NCBI RefSeq assembly: GCF_036884655.1
Contig: NC_088347.1
Location: 18,787,001 to 18,851,000 of the forward strand
Reading direction: 5' to 3'
Source: Musa acuminata AAA Group
Lineage: Eukaryota > Streptophyta > Magnoliopsida > Zingiberales > Musaceae
Length of the DNA: 64,000 bases
Shown here: positions 55,726 to 64,000 of the stretch, piece by piece
How the letters are laid out: each line of letters begins with the position of its first letter
How positions within the stretch are numbered: position 1 is the stretch's first letter
Translations under genes and position numbers: made by a program
The notes under the pieces: model-generated
Database searches by the model: none
What the model saw: the letters and a program-made list of their open reading frames with translations, nothing else
What the model was told of the DNA's origin: nothing

Positions 55726-56638
55726 ATCTCCCCCTTTTTGATGATGTCAATCAATTGATAATGGAGTTAACCTTAACTCCCCCTGTCTATATGCCATACT
55801 TCTCGAATTTAAAAACTTTATAAATTCAAGAGACATATTCCCATTATGATTCCTATCATAATGTATCTCTTTGAAGATGATGTCTTGACATACATTTTCA
55901 AATTTAACAAATTTGAATGATGGTTATTGTAGCAATTCATCATATTGTAAGATATCGACATGTAAAGCTGTGAAGCAAGATTTTGATATCATATGATATA
56001 CACATTTCGAATATTTTAGCAAGTGTAGCATTGCATCACATGGTAAGATATCAGTTCGTACGATGCAAATTTTTGTTTGATATCTTGATACAGGGCATAT
56101 GGCAATCATATATTTCTTGGCGATGCAAGTATGGCCTAATCATAGTATCAGTGATAGTAACCATATCAACATCAGTAATAGCAACCATATCATTATCAAT
56201 GATAGCAGGTATGGCCTAATCATAACATTAGTAATAGCAACCATATCAATTCATATTTTTCTCCCCCTTTGTCATCAACAAAAAGCAAGGTAGCATTATC
56301 AAAAAGCATGGTAGATGTGATTCTAGCAAGTTATCAAGCACATAAAAGAAGGCATGACACATATAATACTTTGAATATCTCTTCTCCTTGTGATGTTATA
56401 GTTCGTTGCTTGAAGGAGCAAACTCGTTTTTCAAAAAGTTTTCATAAGAGTGTACAGGAAAATCCTATTTTTAGCATTCAAACCGAAAATAAGATGAACT
56501 TCTTACATGCATTCGGATATGAGTAAGCTACTGATTTTCAAAAACATTTGTCACATAATTTCCAACATGTTATTTGATCAAGTGATACCAAGGAATGTAA
56601 TAGTAATCAATAACGTCCGAAAAATAATTTTAACTAGT
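55726..56638 (-). repeat. SIRE-M 3' non-coding region and polypurine tract
   Basis: The minus strand carries the tract AAAAAGGGGGAGATT (55740-55726) next to the LTR, a CAGGGGGAGTT box at about 55790, and the box TTGATGACAAAGGGGGAGAA at about 56279-56260. Inverted pairs based on AAGATATC/GATATCTT lie at about 55950-56090. No coding is seen. Confidence 0.85.
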
Positions 56639-58078
56639 TTAAGTATTCGGACACATCAACATTCCTAATTCTCTTCTTATGAAATTAAATTATTCTTCAC
56701 TTAGAGGTTTTGTAAAGATATCAGCTAGTTGATGTTTCATATCAATGAATTCTATAATTACATCATGATTCGTAACATGATCTCGTATAAAGTGATGTCT
56801 GATGTCAATATGTTTTGTTCTTGAGTGTTGTATAGGGTTTTTTGTTAGGCATATTGCACTTGTGTTATCACATTTAATGGGAATATTTTTAAGATGAACT
56901 TTATAATCTTCTAAGGTATTTTTCATCCAAACAACTTGTGCACAGCATGCACTTGCTGCAATATATTCAGCTTCGGTTGTTGATAGTGCAACCGAGTTTT
57001 GTTTCTTAGATGACCAGGAAACAAGGACATGTCCTAAGAATTGACATGTTCCTGATGTGCTTTTTCTATCTAATCTACAACCAGCGAAGTCCGCATCAGC
57101 ATAAGTAATTAACTCAAGCTTCTCTGATTTTGGGTACCATAATCCTAGATTTATGGTACCATTAAGATATCTGAGTATTCTTTTAACTGCTTTGAGATGA
57201 GATATCTTAGGGTTTGATTGAAATCTAGCACAAAATCCTACACTGAACATTATGTCTAGTCTAGTTGCAGTGAGATAAAGTAAACTTCCTATCATACCCC
57301 TATAGGTTTTTTGATCGAAGCTTTCTCCACTTTCATCAATTTCTAACTTAGTGGAGGTGCTCATAGGAGTGTTAATAGCTTTTGAGTTATTCATATTAAA
57401 CTTCTTTAGTAAACTCATAGCATATTTAGTTTGACTAATAAAGATGTCATTGCTTAGTTGTTTGATTTGTAGACTTAAGAAGAATGTTAACTCTCCCATT
57501 AGACTCATTTCGAATTCAAGACTCATAGTTTTAGCAAAGGATTCACAAAGAGATTCATTCGTAGAACCAAAGATAATATCATCAACATAAATTTGAACAA
57601 TGAGAAAATTATTTTCAAAGTTCTTGATGAATAATGTAGTATCAACCTTGCCTTTTATGAAATTATTTTCAATAAGAAAAGAACTAAGTCTCTCGTACCA
57701 AGCCCTTGGAGCTTGTTTTAAACCATAGAGAGCTTTAGTTAATCTAAACACATGATTAGGGAGACTATTATTTTCAAATCCAGGAGGTTGTTCAACATAG
57801 ACTTCTTCGGAAATAAAGCCATTAAGAAAAGCGCTTTTAACGTCCATTTAAAATAATTTAAAATTAATACTGCTAGCGTAGGCAAGGAGCATTCTTATGG
57901 CTTCTAATCGAGCCACAGGAGCGAAGGTTTCTTCATAGTCGATACCTTCTTCTTGGTTGAAACCTTTGGCCACTAATCTAGCCTTGTTTCTAACCACGAT
58001 ACCATTTTCATCTTGCTTGTTTCTAAAGACCCATTTAGTACCAATAACTAAATGGTCATTTGGCCTAGGAACAAGCGT
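56639..58078 (-). pseudogene. SIRE-M reverse transcriptase and RNase H
   Basis: From 58078 the RT N-terminus reads [20 protein letters not shown] to FKLF, then a TAA (CAA in SIRE-A) at about 57848. From 57847 a 385-codon open frame follows: [35 protein letters not shown] and the intact YVDDIIFGS. Then come [38 protein letters not shown] and [15 protein letters not shown]. At 56690 a TAA replaces CAA in KPLSEE, and the rest (FNFIRRELGML) runs to a TAA at 56639. Only these two point stops disable an otherwise complete RT-RNase H. Confidence 0.92.
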
Positions 58079-58560
58079 TCACACCTTATTTCTCTCAAAT
58101 TGATTCAATTCATCTTGCATTGCGATAATCCATGAATCATCTTTCATGGCTTCATCAACACATTTGGGTTCAATTTGGGAGAGAAAGGCGGCGTTGGCAC
58201 AAAATTTTTTAAAAGAAGATCGTGTTTGAACCCCCTTTGATGTGTCTCCTAAGATTAGCTTCTTAGGATGAGCATATACATACTTCCAATCCTTTGGTAA
58301 GGAAATCTGAGAAGTGGATGCATCCAAGTTGCTAGTTGGAGACGGGTTTCATTTAAATTCAAAGAATCAAAATTAACATCATCGTCAAGATCATTTTTCC
58401 TAATTTCGAAAATCTCATTGAAAATAACATGGATGGATTCTTCAATAATTAAAGTTCTTTTATTGAAAATACGAAAAGCTTTAGAAACCGAAGAATAACC
58501 AAGAAAGATTCCTTCATCAGATTTAGCATCAAATTTTCCTAAGTTATCCTTTTCATTCAA
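58079..58560 (-). pseudogene. SIRE-M integrase tail and linker
   Basis: Frame 58560-58255 carries the integrase C-terminus IFLGYSSVSKAFRIFNKR. A one-base deletion in a C run near 58345 (LNETRLQ instead of LNETPSP) shifts the frame, which continues at 58327-58079 with SLPKDWKYVYAHPKKL and [20 protein letters not shown]. It ends in a TGA where SIRE-A has TGG. Confidence 0.9.
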
Positions 58561-59660
58561 GATAAAACATTTACACCCAAAGACTTTAAAATATGAGACA
58601 TTGGGTTTTTTTTGTTATTCCATAACTCATAAGGAGTTTTGGTGAGTAAGGGTCTTACTAGAACTCTATTCAAAATATAGCATGTAGTGTTTACGGCTTC
58701 GGCCCAAAAATATTTGGGTAGGCTATGTTCATTCAACATGGTTCTTGCCATTTCTTGTAGATTTCGATTTTTTCTTTCTACTACCCCATTTTGTTGAGGA
58801 TTTCTTGGAGTAGAGAAGTTATGGTTGTATCCATAGAGTTCACAGAATTCTTGGAAGTCATGGTTTTGAAATTCTTCACCATGATCACTTCTAATTGACG
58901 AAATCATAGAACCCTTCTGATTTTGAACAAGTTTACAAAACTTGGTAAAATATTTAAAGCATTCATTTTTTTGTTTTAAGAAGTAGGTCCATGTATATCT
59001 GCTATAGTCATCAACAATGACAAAGGCGTACTTGCTACCTCCAAGACTCGATGTAGAGATTGGTCCGAATAAGTCCATATGGATCAATTGTAAGGGCCTA
59101 GAGGTGCTTATTTGATTCTTAGCTTTGAAACTACCCTTAATTTGTTTACCTAATTGGCAAGCATCACATACATTATCTTTGATGAACTTGATATGAGGAA
59201 TTCCTCTTACAAGTTCTCTAGATGATATTTGAGTGATTTGTTTCATGCTAGCATGACCTAATCTTCTATGCCATAGCCAAGCATCCTCATTCATAACCGC
59301 AAAACACATTTCATCACATAAATCATTGATGTCAATAGTGTATACGTTATTTTGTTTTAATGCAATCATAGACATGTTCTTATGTGGTTTTTCAATGATG
59401 CAAGTATTAGATTTGAATTTGACACCGTATCCTTTATCACATAATTGACTAATGCTCAAGAGGTTATGTTTTAAACCATCAACTAACAAAACATCTTCAA
59501 TAAAGAAGTTGGATTTGTTACCTATGGTTCCTTTGCCAATGATTTTACCCTTGTTGTTGTCTCCGAAGGTGACATAGCCTTCGTCTATGCTAGTGAGCTT
59601 AGAGAATTGAGATGGATCTCCGGTCATATGCCTTGAGCATCCACTATCAAGGTACCATCT
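58557..59660 (-). pseudogene. SIRE-M protease and integrase
   Basis: The protease motif RWYLDSGCSRHMTG (59660-59620) opens a frame that stays open to 58557. Protease body: GYVTFGDNNKGKI and LLSISQLCDKGY. Pre-integrase: WLWHRRLGHASMK and CDACQLGKQIKG. Integrase: first Asp LIHMDLFGP, VDDYSRYTWTYF, second Asp SIRSDHGEEF, Glu NGVVERKNR. Near 58610 extra A residues in a homopolymer (AAAAAAAAC on the element's strand) shift the frame at YELWNNKK. All catalytic residues are present. Confidence 0.92.
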
Positions 59661-59735
59661 CTTGCTCCTAGCTTGCGATGGTGTGGGTTTCTACAAGAAA
59701 GGATGATTTTTAGGTACTCATTTGCTTTTGGGTGC

Positions 59736-61274
59736 CTAAAAGATAGATTTACATTGTTTATCATTTTGCATAGAGTTTATCATGGTTCCTTTAGGAACCC
59801 AAATCAATTTGTTTGGACTAATTTTCTTAAATGGACAATAATGCGTCTTGTGTCCAATTTTGTAACAAAAGTTACATTTTGCTTGGTGTTGAACATGTAA
59901 GATAGGGCCTTTTATAAAGGTGGTTGGATTTAGGTGAGGAGTTCTCACAAATCCAATTCCACTTCTTTTTGGAACGTGACCCTTGTTTGCAAGGATCATG
60001 TTCAATGACTTGCTACCAACCTCGAATTTCTTCAAGGTGTCCTTAAGTAGCGAGTTTTCTTTTTGGAGAGTTTCTAGATCATGACATTTGATACATGAAT
60101 TTAAACTATCATGATATTCAATTTTTAACTTATCAAAATCACAAGTAAGACTATCATGCTCCTTTTTCAGCAATTTGTATTTTCTATTGATAATCTTGCA
60201 TTCATCAAATAAGTCATGGAAGGCATTTAATAATTCATCGAAAGATAAATCAGCATCTAATAAATTCATTACCTCCTCTCCGATGGCTATTAAGGCGTAA
60301 TGAGCAACTTGCTCGGTGTTAGACTCCTCTTCTTCAGACGCGCTCGAATCATCCCATGTTGCTTTGAGCGCCTTCTTTTTTGTTGTTCTCTTTTTGGCTT
60401 GGGGACAATCACTCTTGTAGTGTCCCGGCTTTTTGCACTCATAGCAAATAACTTGGTCTTTCTTGGGTTCAAGTTTACTTTTAGTGTCATTCTTAAACTT
60501 GTTTCTTTTAATGAATTTTTTAAATTTTCTTGTTAGAAGTGCCAAGTCATCGTCACAGTCCTCATCACTTGAGTTTTCTTTCAAGTGATCTTCCAAAGTT
60601 CTAAGTGTCATATCCTTCCTGTTCTTTGGAAGGATGTCTTCTTGCTCTTCATGAGCTTTGCAAGTCATCTCGTAGGTCATTAATGACCCAATTAGTTCTT
60701 CAAGAGGGAAGTTGTTTAGATCTTTTGCCTCTTGAATAGCAGTGACTTTAGGATCCCAACTCTTAGGAAGGGATCTTAGAATCTTATTTACAAGCTCAAA
60801 ATCCGAAAAACTTTTTCCGAGTCCTTTTAGACCGTTGACAACATCCGTGAAACGGGTAAACATGTCGCCAATAGTCTCACTCGGTTTCATCCGAAAAAGT
60901 TCGAAAGAGTGTAACAAAAGATTGATTTTTGACTCTTTCACTCTACTTGTGCCTTCATGAGTCACTTCGAGTGTGTGCCAAATATCAAATGCAGTTTCAC
61001 AAATCGAAACATGATTAAACTCGTTTTTATCAAGTGCACAAAATAAGGCATTCATAGCCTTTGCATTAAGAGCGAAAGCTTTCTTCTCTGAATCGTTCCA
61101 ATCGATCATTGGAAGAGAGGACTTTGAAAAACCATTCTCGACAAGATTCCAGAGTTCAACGTCCATAGAAATAAGAAAGATCCTCATTCGGGTCTTCCAA
61201 TAGGTGTAGTCCGTCCCATTAAACATGGGTGGACGTGTAATGGAATGGCCCTCTTGGTTTCCGGCGTAAGCCAT
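59736..61274 (-). CDS. SIRE-M gag
   Basis: A 512-codon frame starts at the ATG at 61274 (MAYAGNQEGHS), 37 bases after the primer site, so the start is well supported. A UBN2-type gag domain fills the first 230 residues (PMFNGTDYTYWKTRMRIF, FTRFTDVVNGLKGLGKSF, NNFPLEELIGSLMTYEM). An acidic and lysine-rich segment leads to the zinc knuckle CYECKKPGHYKSDC (about residue 285), and a second Cys/His box CNFCYKIGHKTHYC lies near residue 475. Between them is a coiled-coil-like region (KYKLLKKEHDSLTCDFDKLK). It ends at a TAG at 59738, in the same frame as protease. This is the only intact gag in the window. Confidence 0.93.
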   Translation of the reverse strand: MAYAGNQEGHSITRPPMFNGTDYTYWKTRMRIFLISMDVELWNLVENGFSKSSLPMIDWNDSEKKAFALNAKAMNALFCALDKNEFNHVSICETAFDIWHTLEVTHEGTSRVKESKINLLLHSFELFRMKPSETIGDMFTRFTDVVNGLKGLGKSFSDFELVNKILRSLPKSWDPKVTAIQEAKDLNNFPLEELIGSLMTYEMTCKAHEEQEDILPKNRKDMTLRTLEDHLKENSSDEDCDDDLALLTRKFKKFIKRNKFKNDTKSKLEPKKDQVICYECKKPGHYKSDCPQAKKRTTKKKALKATWDDSSASEEEESNTEQVAHYALIAIGEEVMNLLDADLSFDELLNAFHDLFDECKIINRKYKLLKKEHDSLTCDFDKLKIEYHDSLNSCIKCHDLETLQKENSLLKDTLKKFEVGSKSLNMILANKGHVPKRSGIGFVRTPHLNPTTFIKGPILHVQHQAKCNFCYKIGHKTHYCPFKKISPNKLIWVPKGTMINSMQNDKQCKSIF

Positions 61275-61310
61275 CTCTCTTGGGTTTTAATCTGTTTGAG
61301 AGTTAACCGG

Positions 61311-61322
61311 GCTCTGATACCA
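61311..61322 (-). other. SIRE-M primer binding site
   Basis: The minus strand reads TGGTATCAGAGC two bases after the LTR end at 61325, a perfect initiator methionine tRNA site. Confidence 0.93.
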
Positions 61323-61324
61323 AT

Positions 61325-63382
61325 TGTTAGGATCGAGAGCACTAAGAGGGGGGGGGGGGGGTGAATTAGTGCAGCGGAAATCTTTCAGCGATTAAAAACG
61401 AAAGCTGCGTTCGTTCGATAAAAAATATTTTGATACAAAACCCGATTCTAAGATTACTTATGATTAAGTACAGTTTATGTCTAAACATAGTTTGCGTCTA
61501 AGCATGGTTTACGCAGTTTGTGTCTTAATGTAGTTTGCGTCTAAATGCAGATTGTGACTAAGCATAGTTTGCATCTAAGTGCAGTTTGCGTCTTAGGCTC
61601 AGATTGCGTCTAAGAGCAGTTTGCGCAGTTTGCATCTAAGCACAGATTGCGTCGAAGCTCAGATTGCGTCTAAGCGCGGTTTGCGTTTAAGCGCAGTTTG
61701 CATCTTAAGCGCAGATTGCGTCTAAGCGCAGTTTGCGTCTAAACACAGTTTTACGTCAAAACGTAGATTCGGAAAGATTTGAACTTAGACACTCGTTCGT
61801 AAAAGCGCAGAAGTCAGTTTGCAGTTATAAATGGAATGTAAACGTAAACTGCAGAGAAACTTGTTTGTAAAAGCGCAGAAATCAGTTTGCAGTTATAAAC
61901 AGAATCAAGACGTAAACGTAAAATGTAGAGAAACTCGTTCGTAAAAGCGCAGAAATCAGTTTGCAGTTATAAACAGAATCAAGACGTAAACGTAAACTAC
62001 AATGTAGAGATCGTACGAAAATACCGATTTACGTCTGAATGTAGATTCGGAAAGAACAGAACTTAGAGACTCGTTCGTAAAAGCGCAGAGGGCAGTAGCT
62101 ATGTAGGAGGTTTGCAGTAATGATAAAGTGCTCAAAGTAAAAGCAAACCAGAGATTTAGAGTGGTTCGGTCAGTCTTGACCTACTCCACTTTTGGCTTCC
62201 TCCACCGACGAGGTCACCGACGTCAACTAGAGGCCTTCCTTCAATAGGCGAAGGCCAACTGCCCTTTTACAGTTTCACTCCTTTTGACGGGCTCAGGAGA
62301 CAACCCTTACAGAACCTTTCTCTCCTCTCTTTACAACTCAAGACTTGAAGAACAGAAAGAGGAGAACTTTTGAACTTTTACACAAATTTGAGCTCTTAGA
62401 ATCACAGAAAAGATCAAGAATTCGGTGTAGGTCTGTGTCTCTTCAGTGCTGAATGGGTGGGGTATTTATAGGCCCCAACCCAGTTCAAATTTGGAGCTCA
62501 AAACGATCAAATCCCGGAATTCCGGGATTAGGCGGTTGCACCTCCTGACTGGGGCGGTTGCACCGCCTGGCAGAGCTCGAAGACTGAGCCTCTGGGCGGT
62601 GCCACCTCTGTCAGGGGCGGTTGCACCTCTCTGCCAGAGCTCGAAGACCGAGCTCAGGCGGTTGCACCGCCTGACTGGAGAGGTTGCACCGCCTGGCAGA
62701 GCTCGAAACTTGAGCTCTGGCGGTGCTACCTCTTGATAGAAGAGGTTGCACCGCTCAGTCTCGCTCGGAGACTGAGCCCTCGGCGGTTGCACCGCCCAAT
62801 CTCGCTGGGAGACATAGCCTGGGCGGTGCTACCTCCCTGCCTGGGCGGTTGCACCTCCCACAGCAACCTAGGTCCGAATGGGCTGAACCATTCGACCCAA
62901 TTTGAGTTCTTCAGGGGCCCAATTGCCCCAGGATTAAGCTAATGGGATCACCTCCCATTTCTAACTTAATCAAAGTGCTAACTACGATTATTTCCTAAGA
63001 CATATTCTGCAGCTTGCTTCGGTGCGTCACTCGCTTCTTCCGGCGAGTTTCCGGCGAACTTCCGTCGATCATCCGATGAACCCTCGGTGATGCTCCTGCG
63101 GACTTTCGGCAAACTCCTAGACTGCAACGATCCACTTGGCAAGTTCCGACAAGCTCCTTTGGCAAGCTTCTGGACTTCTTGGATTTGTTCCGGCAGAGCC
63201 TCCGACGACTGTCCGAACTTCCATCGAGCTCTCGAACTCCCAACGTGATCATTGTCATGACTCCGGCGCAACTCCTACTGCATGTCTTACTTTCATCGTA
63301 ATTAATCCTGCACACTTATCTCAACACATACATAAGACAACAAATGACAATTGACTTCATCATCAAAATCCGAGATTCAATA
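61325..63382 (-). repeat. SIRE-M 5' LTR
   Basis: Colinear with 53756-55725 but 88 bases longer, because it keeps one more palindrome module at about 62540-62630. The outer end reads ATTCAATA on the plus strand, a one-base decay of ATTCAACA. It includes a TATA box at 62470-62463, the 17-base array at about 61465-61760 and a 14-base G run at 61348-61361. Confidence 0.92.
62463..62470 (-). promoter_or_regulatory. TATA box of the SIRE-M 5' LTR
   Basis: The minus strand reads TATAAATACCCC, placed after the palindrome cluster (62860-62530) as in every SIRE-type LTR here. It should drive the full-length RNA toward gag at 61274. Confidence 0.72.
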
Positions 63383-63871
63383 ATTATTAAATATTTTATT
63401 TAATAATAACGTAACCGTTTTCATTAAGATTCATAATTCATTATCATGAATTTCTTCATTTATTATGGTTTAAATGATTTCAGTTTCTTATTCTTAATGC
63501 ATGAAACTGTTATTATTAAATTAAATATTTAATATCATTAAGTTCTTCGTTATGGTCCAAACGTTATAAATTTGAATTAATTCTTGAACGTTATGAGTTG
63601 GTGATGATAAATGTTCTTGATGGGAGAACATCTATATATACATAAGGATTTTGGTCCCTTGGCTCAATCATCTCTTTGAAGCGAAAGGCTTTCCTACACC
63701 ATCTAAAGCGAGAGTTCTGAGCCGAGAAGAACCAAAGTTCAAGAAGAAACCTCCGTAGAAATTCTTGGCGACAATGGCTAGAGATATGTTATTTCGTTTC
63801 CGCATTAGTTTTATTGTGTTTCTATTACAATGATTTAGAAACACAAGTTGGCTTCGTTAAAATTTCTTACA
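63383..63871 (+). repeat. CopL 3' LTR, remainder
   Basis: After the ATTAT duplication the CopL LTR resumes with about 20 extra bases (AATATTTTATTTAATAATA) and then follows 48350-48810 closely to TTTCTTACA, including CATTAAGATTCATAAT and the TATA-like box at 63632-63640. Confidence 0.92.
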
Positions 63872-64000
63872 GCTCACAGAAAGTATCGAAGAAATTAGGG
63901 TCTTTCACCAACACATTAATGAATTCAAAGGAAAACTCTTTCCGATCTAAATTATAGATCCTTGATGATCAGATATACCAGGAAAGGTCATGGTTCTGAG
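63872..64000 (-). pseudogene. Coding fragment of unknown gene, part 1
   Basis: The minus strand reads IYNLDRKEFSFEFINVL and VKDPNFFDTFCE in one frame and runs into the CopL target site. The frame is the same as DVPIHSKLEILNNN at 48325 and below. One TGA upstream of the first motif may be a decayed codon, or the text may begin after an intron acceptor (TATAATTTAG). The family is not recognised, and the gene continues past the window edge. Confidence 0.5.

Larger units (their letters stand above)
53756..63382 (-). mobile_element. SIRE-M: nearly complete SIRE/Maximus-like copia element
   Basis: A 9.6-kb minus-strand element with LTRs of 2058 bp (63382-61325) and 1970 bp (55725-53756), a primer site, gag, protease, integrase, RT, RNase H, 3' non-coding region and polypurine tract. 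The target duplication ATTAT is perfect. Only a few point stops and two one-base slips break pol. It is the best reference copy of its family in the window. Confidence 0.94.
48331..63871 (+). mobile_element. CopL: copia element split by SIRE-M
   Basis: The 5' LTR is 48331-48810 and the 3' LTR 53741-63871, the latter interrupted by SIRE-M (53756-63382). Flanks GCTCC (48326-48330) and GCTCA (63872-63876) form a target duplication with one change. Gag, protease, integrase, RT and RNase H are in copia order. Text such as EASYVIGIKIYRDRPRG and LGLSQETYIDK relates it to the same broad group as CopJ. Without SIRE-M it is about 5.9 kb. Confidence 0.9.

Overview
The window looks like repeat-dense nuclear DNA of a flowering plant. 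It carries several lineages of plant LTR retrotransposons, primed throughout by the TGGTATCAGAGC sequence (initiator-Met tRNA type) in the copia elements, and it has no bacterial operons, CRISPR arrays, rRNA or tRNA genes that I can see. A monocot with abundant Sirevirus-type copia elements would fit, but the species is not established. I give the elements working names: SIRE-N, SIRE-E, SIRE-A and SIRE-M (SIRE/Maximus-like copia); LTR-O, LTR-D, LTR-P and LTR-K (isolated LTRs of the same superfamily); CopB, CopJ and CopL (other copia elements); TRIM-T (a miniature element); and Gyp-G (Ty3/gypsy, Tat-like).

Left nest (1-14694). SIRE-E, whose left half is outside the window, is broken by an antisense LTR (LTR-D). 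LTR-D is broken by SIRE-N, SIRE-N by CopB, and CopB by LTR-O. Farther right the remaining SIRE-E pol is cut by a solo LTR (LTR-P) and by TRIM-T, and SIRE-E ends in its own 3' LTR at 13408-14694. An AT-rich stretch and a compound TA/TG/AG microsatellite follow.

Middle nest (15367-46768). Gyp-G lies on the minus strand. SIRE-A (20400-40952, plus strand) is inserted in its integrase. LTR-K (24404-35603) is inserted in the integrase of SIRE-A. CopJ (25330-34921, minus strand) is inserted in LTR-K and is followed by an extra, chimeric LTR. Target-site duplications support the SIRE-A, LTR-K and CopJ steps. Between pol and its 3' LTR, Gyp-G carries a 93-bp tandem array and an extra gene on the opposite strand with a probable intron and poly(A) signal.

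Right nest (46769-64000). A decayed RNase H-bearing LINE-type remnant is followed by an unrecognised coding fragment that seems to be a host exon. CopL (48331-63871) splits that fragment, and CopL's 3' LTR is itself split by the nearly complete SIRE-M (53756-63382, minus strand).

No element is fully intact. The best-preserved reading frames are SIRE-M gag, SIRE-A RT-RNase H and CopJ RT. Most point stops are C-to-T or G-to-A changes, as expected after cytosine methylation. The least explained signals are non-coding: four stem-loops with one shared apical hairpin in the CopJ leader, four CACA-capped stem-loops in the CopL leader, arrays of GGCGGT-N3-ACCGCC palindromes upstream of the TATA box in the SIRE-type LTRs, and the duplicated chimeric LTR of CopJ.
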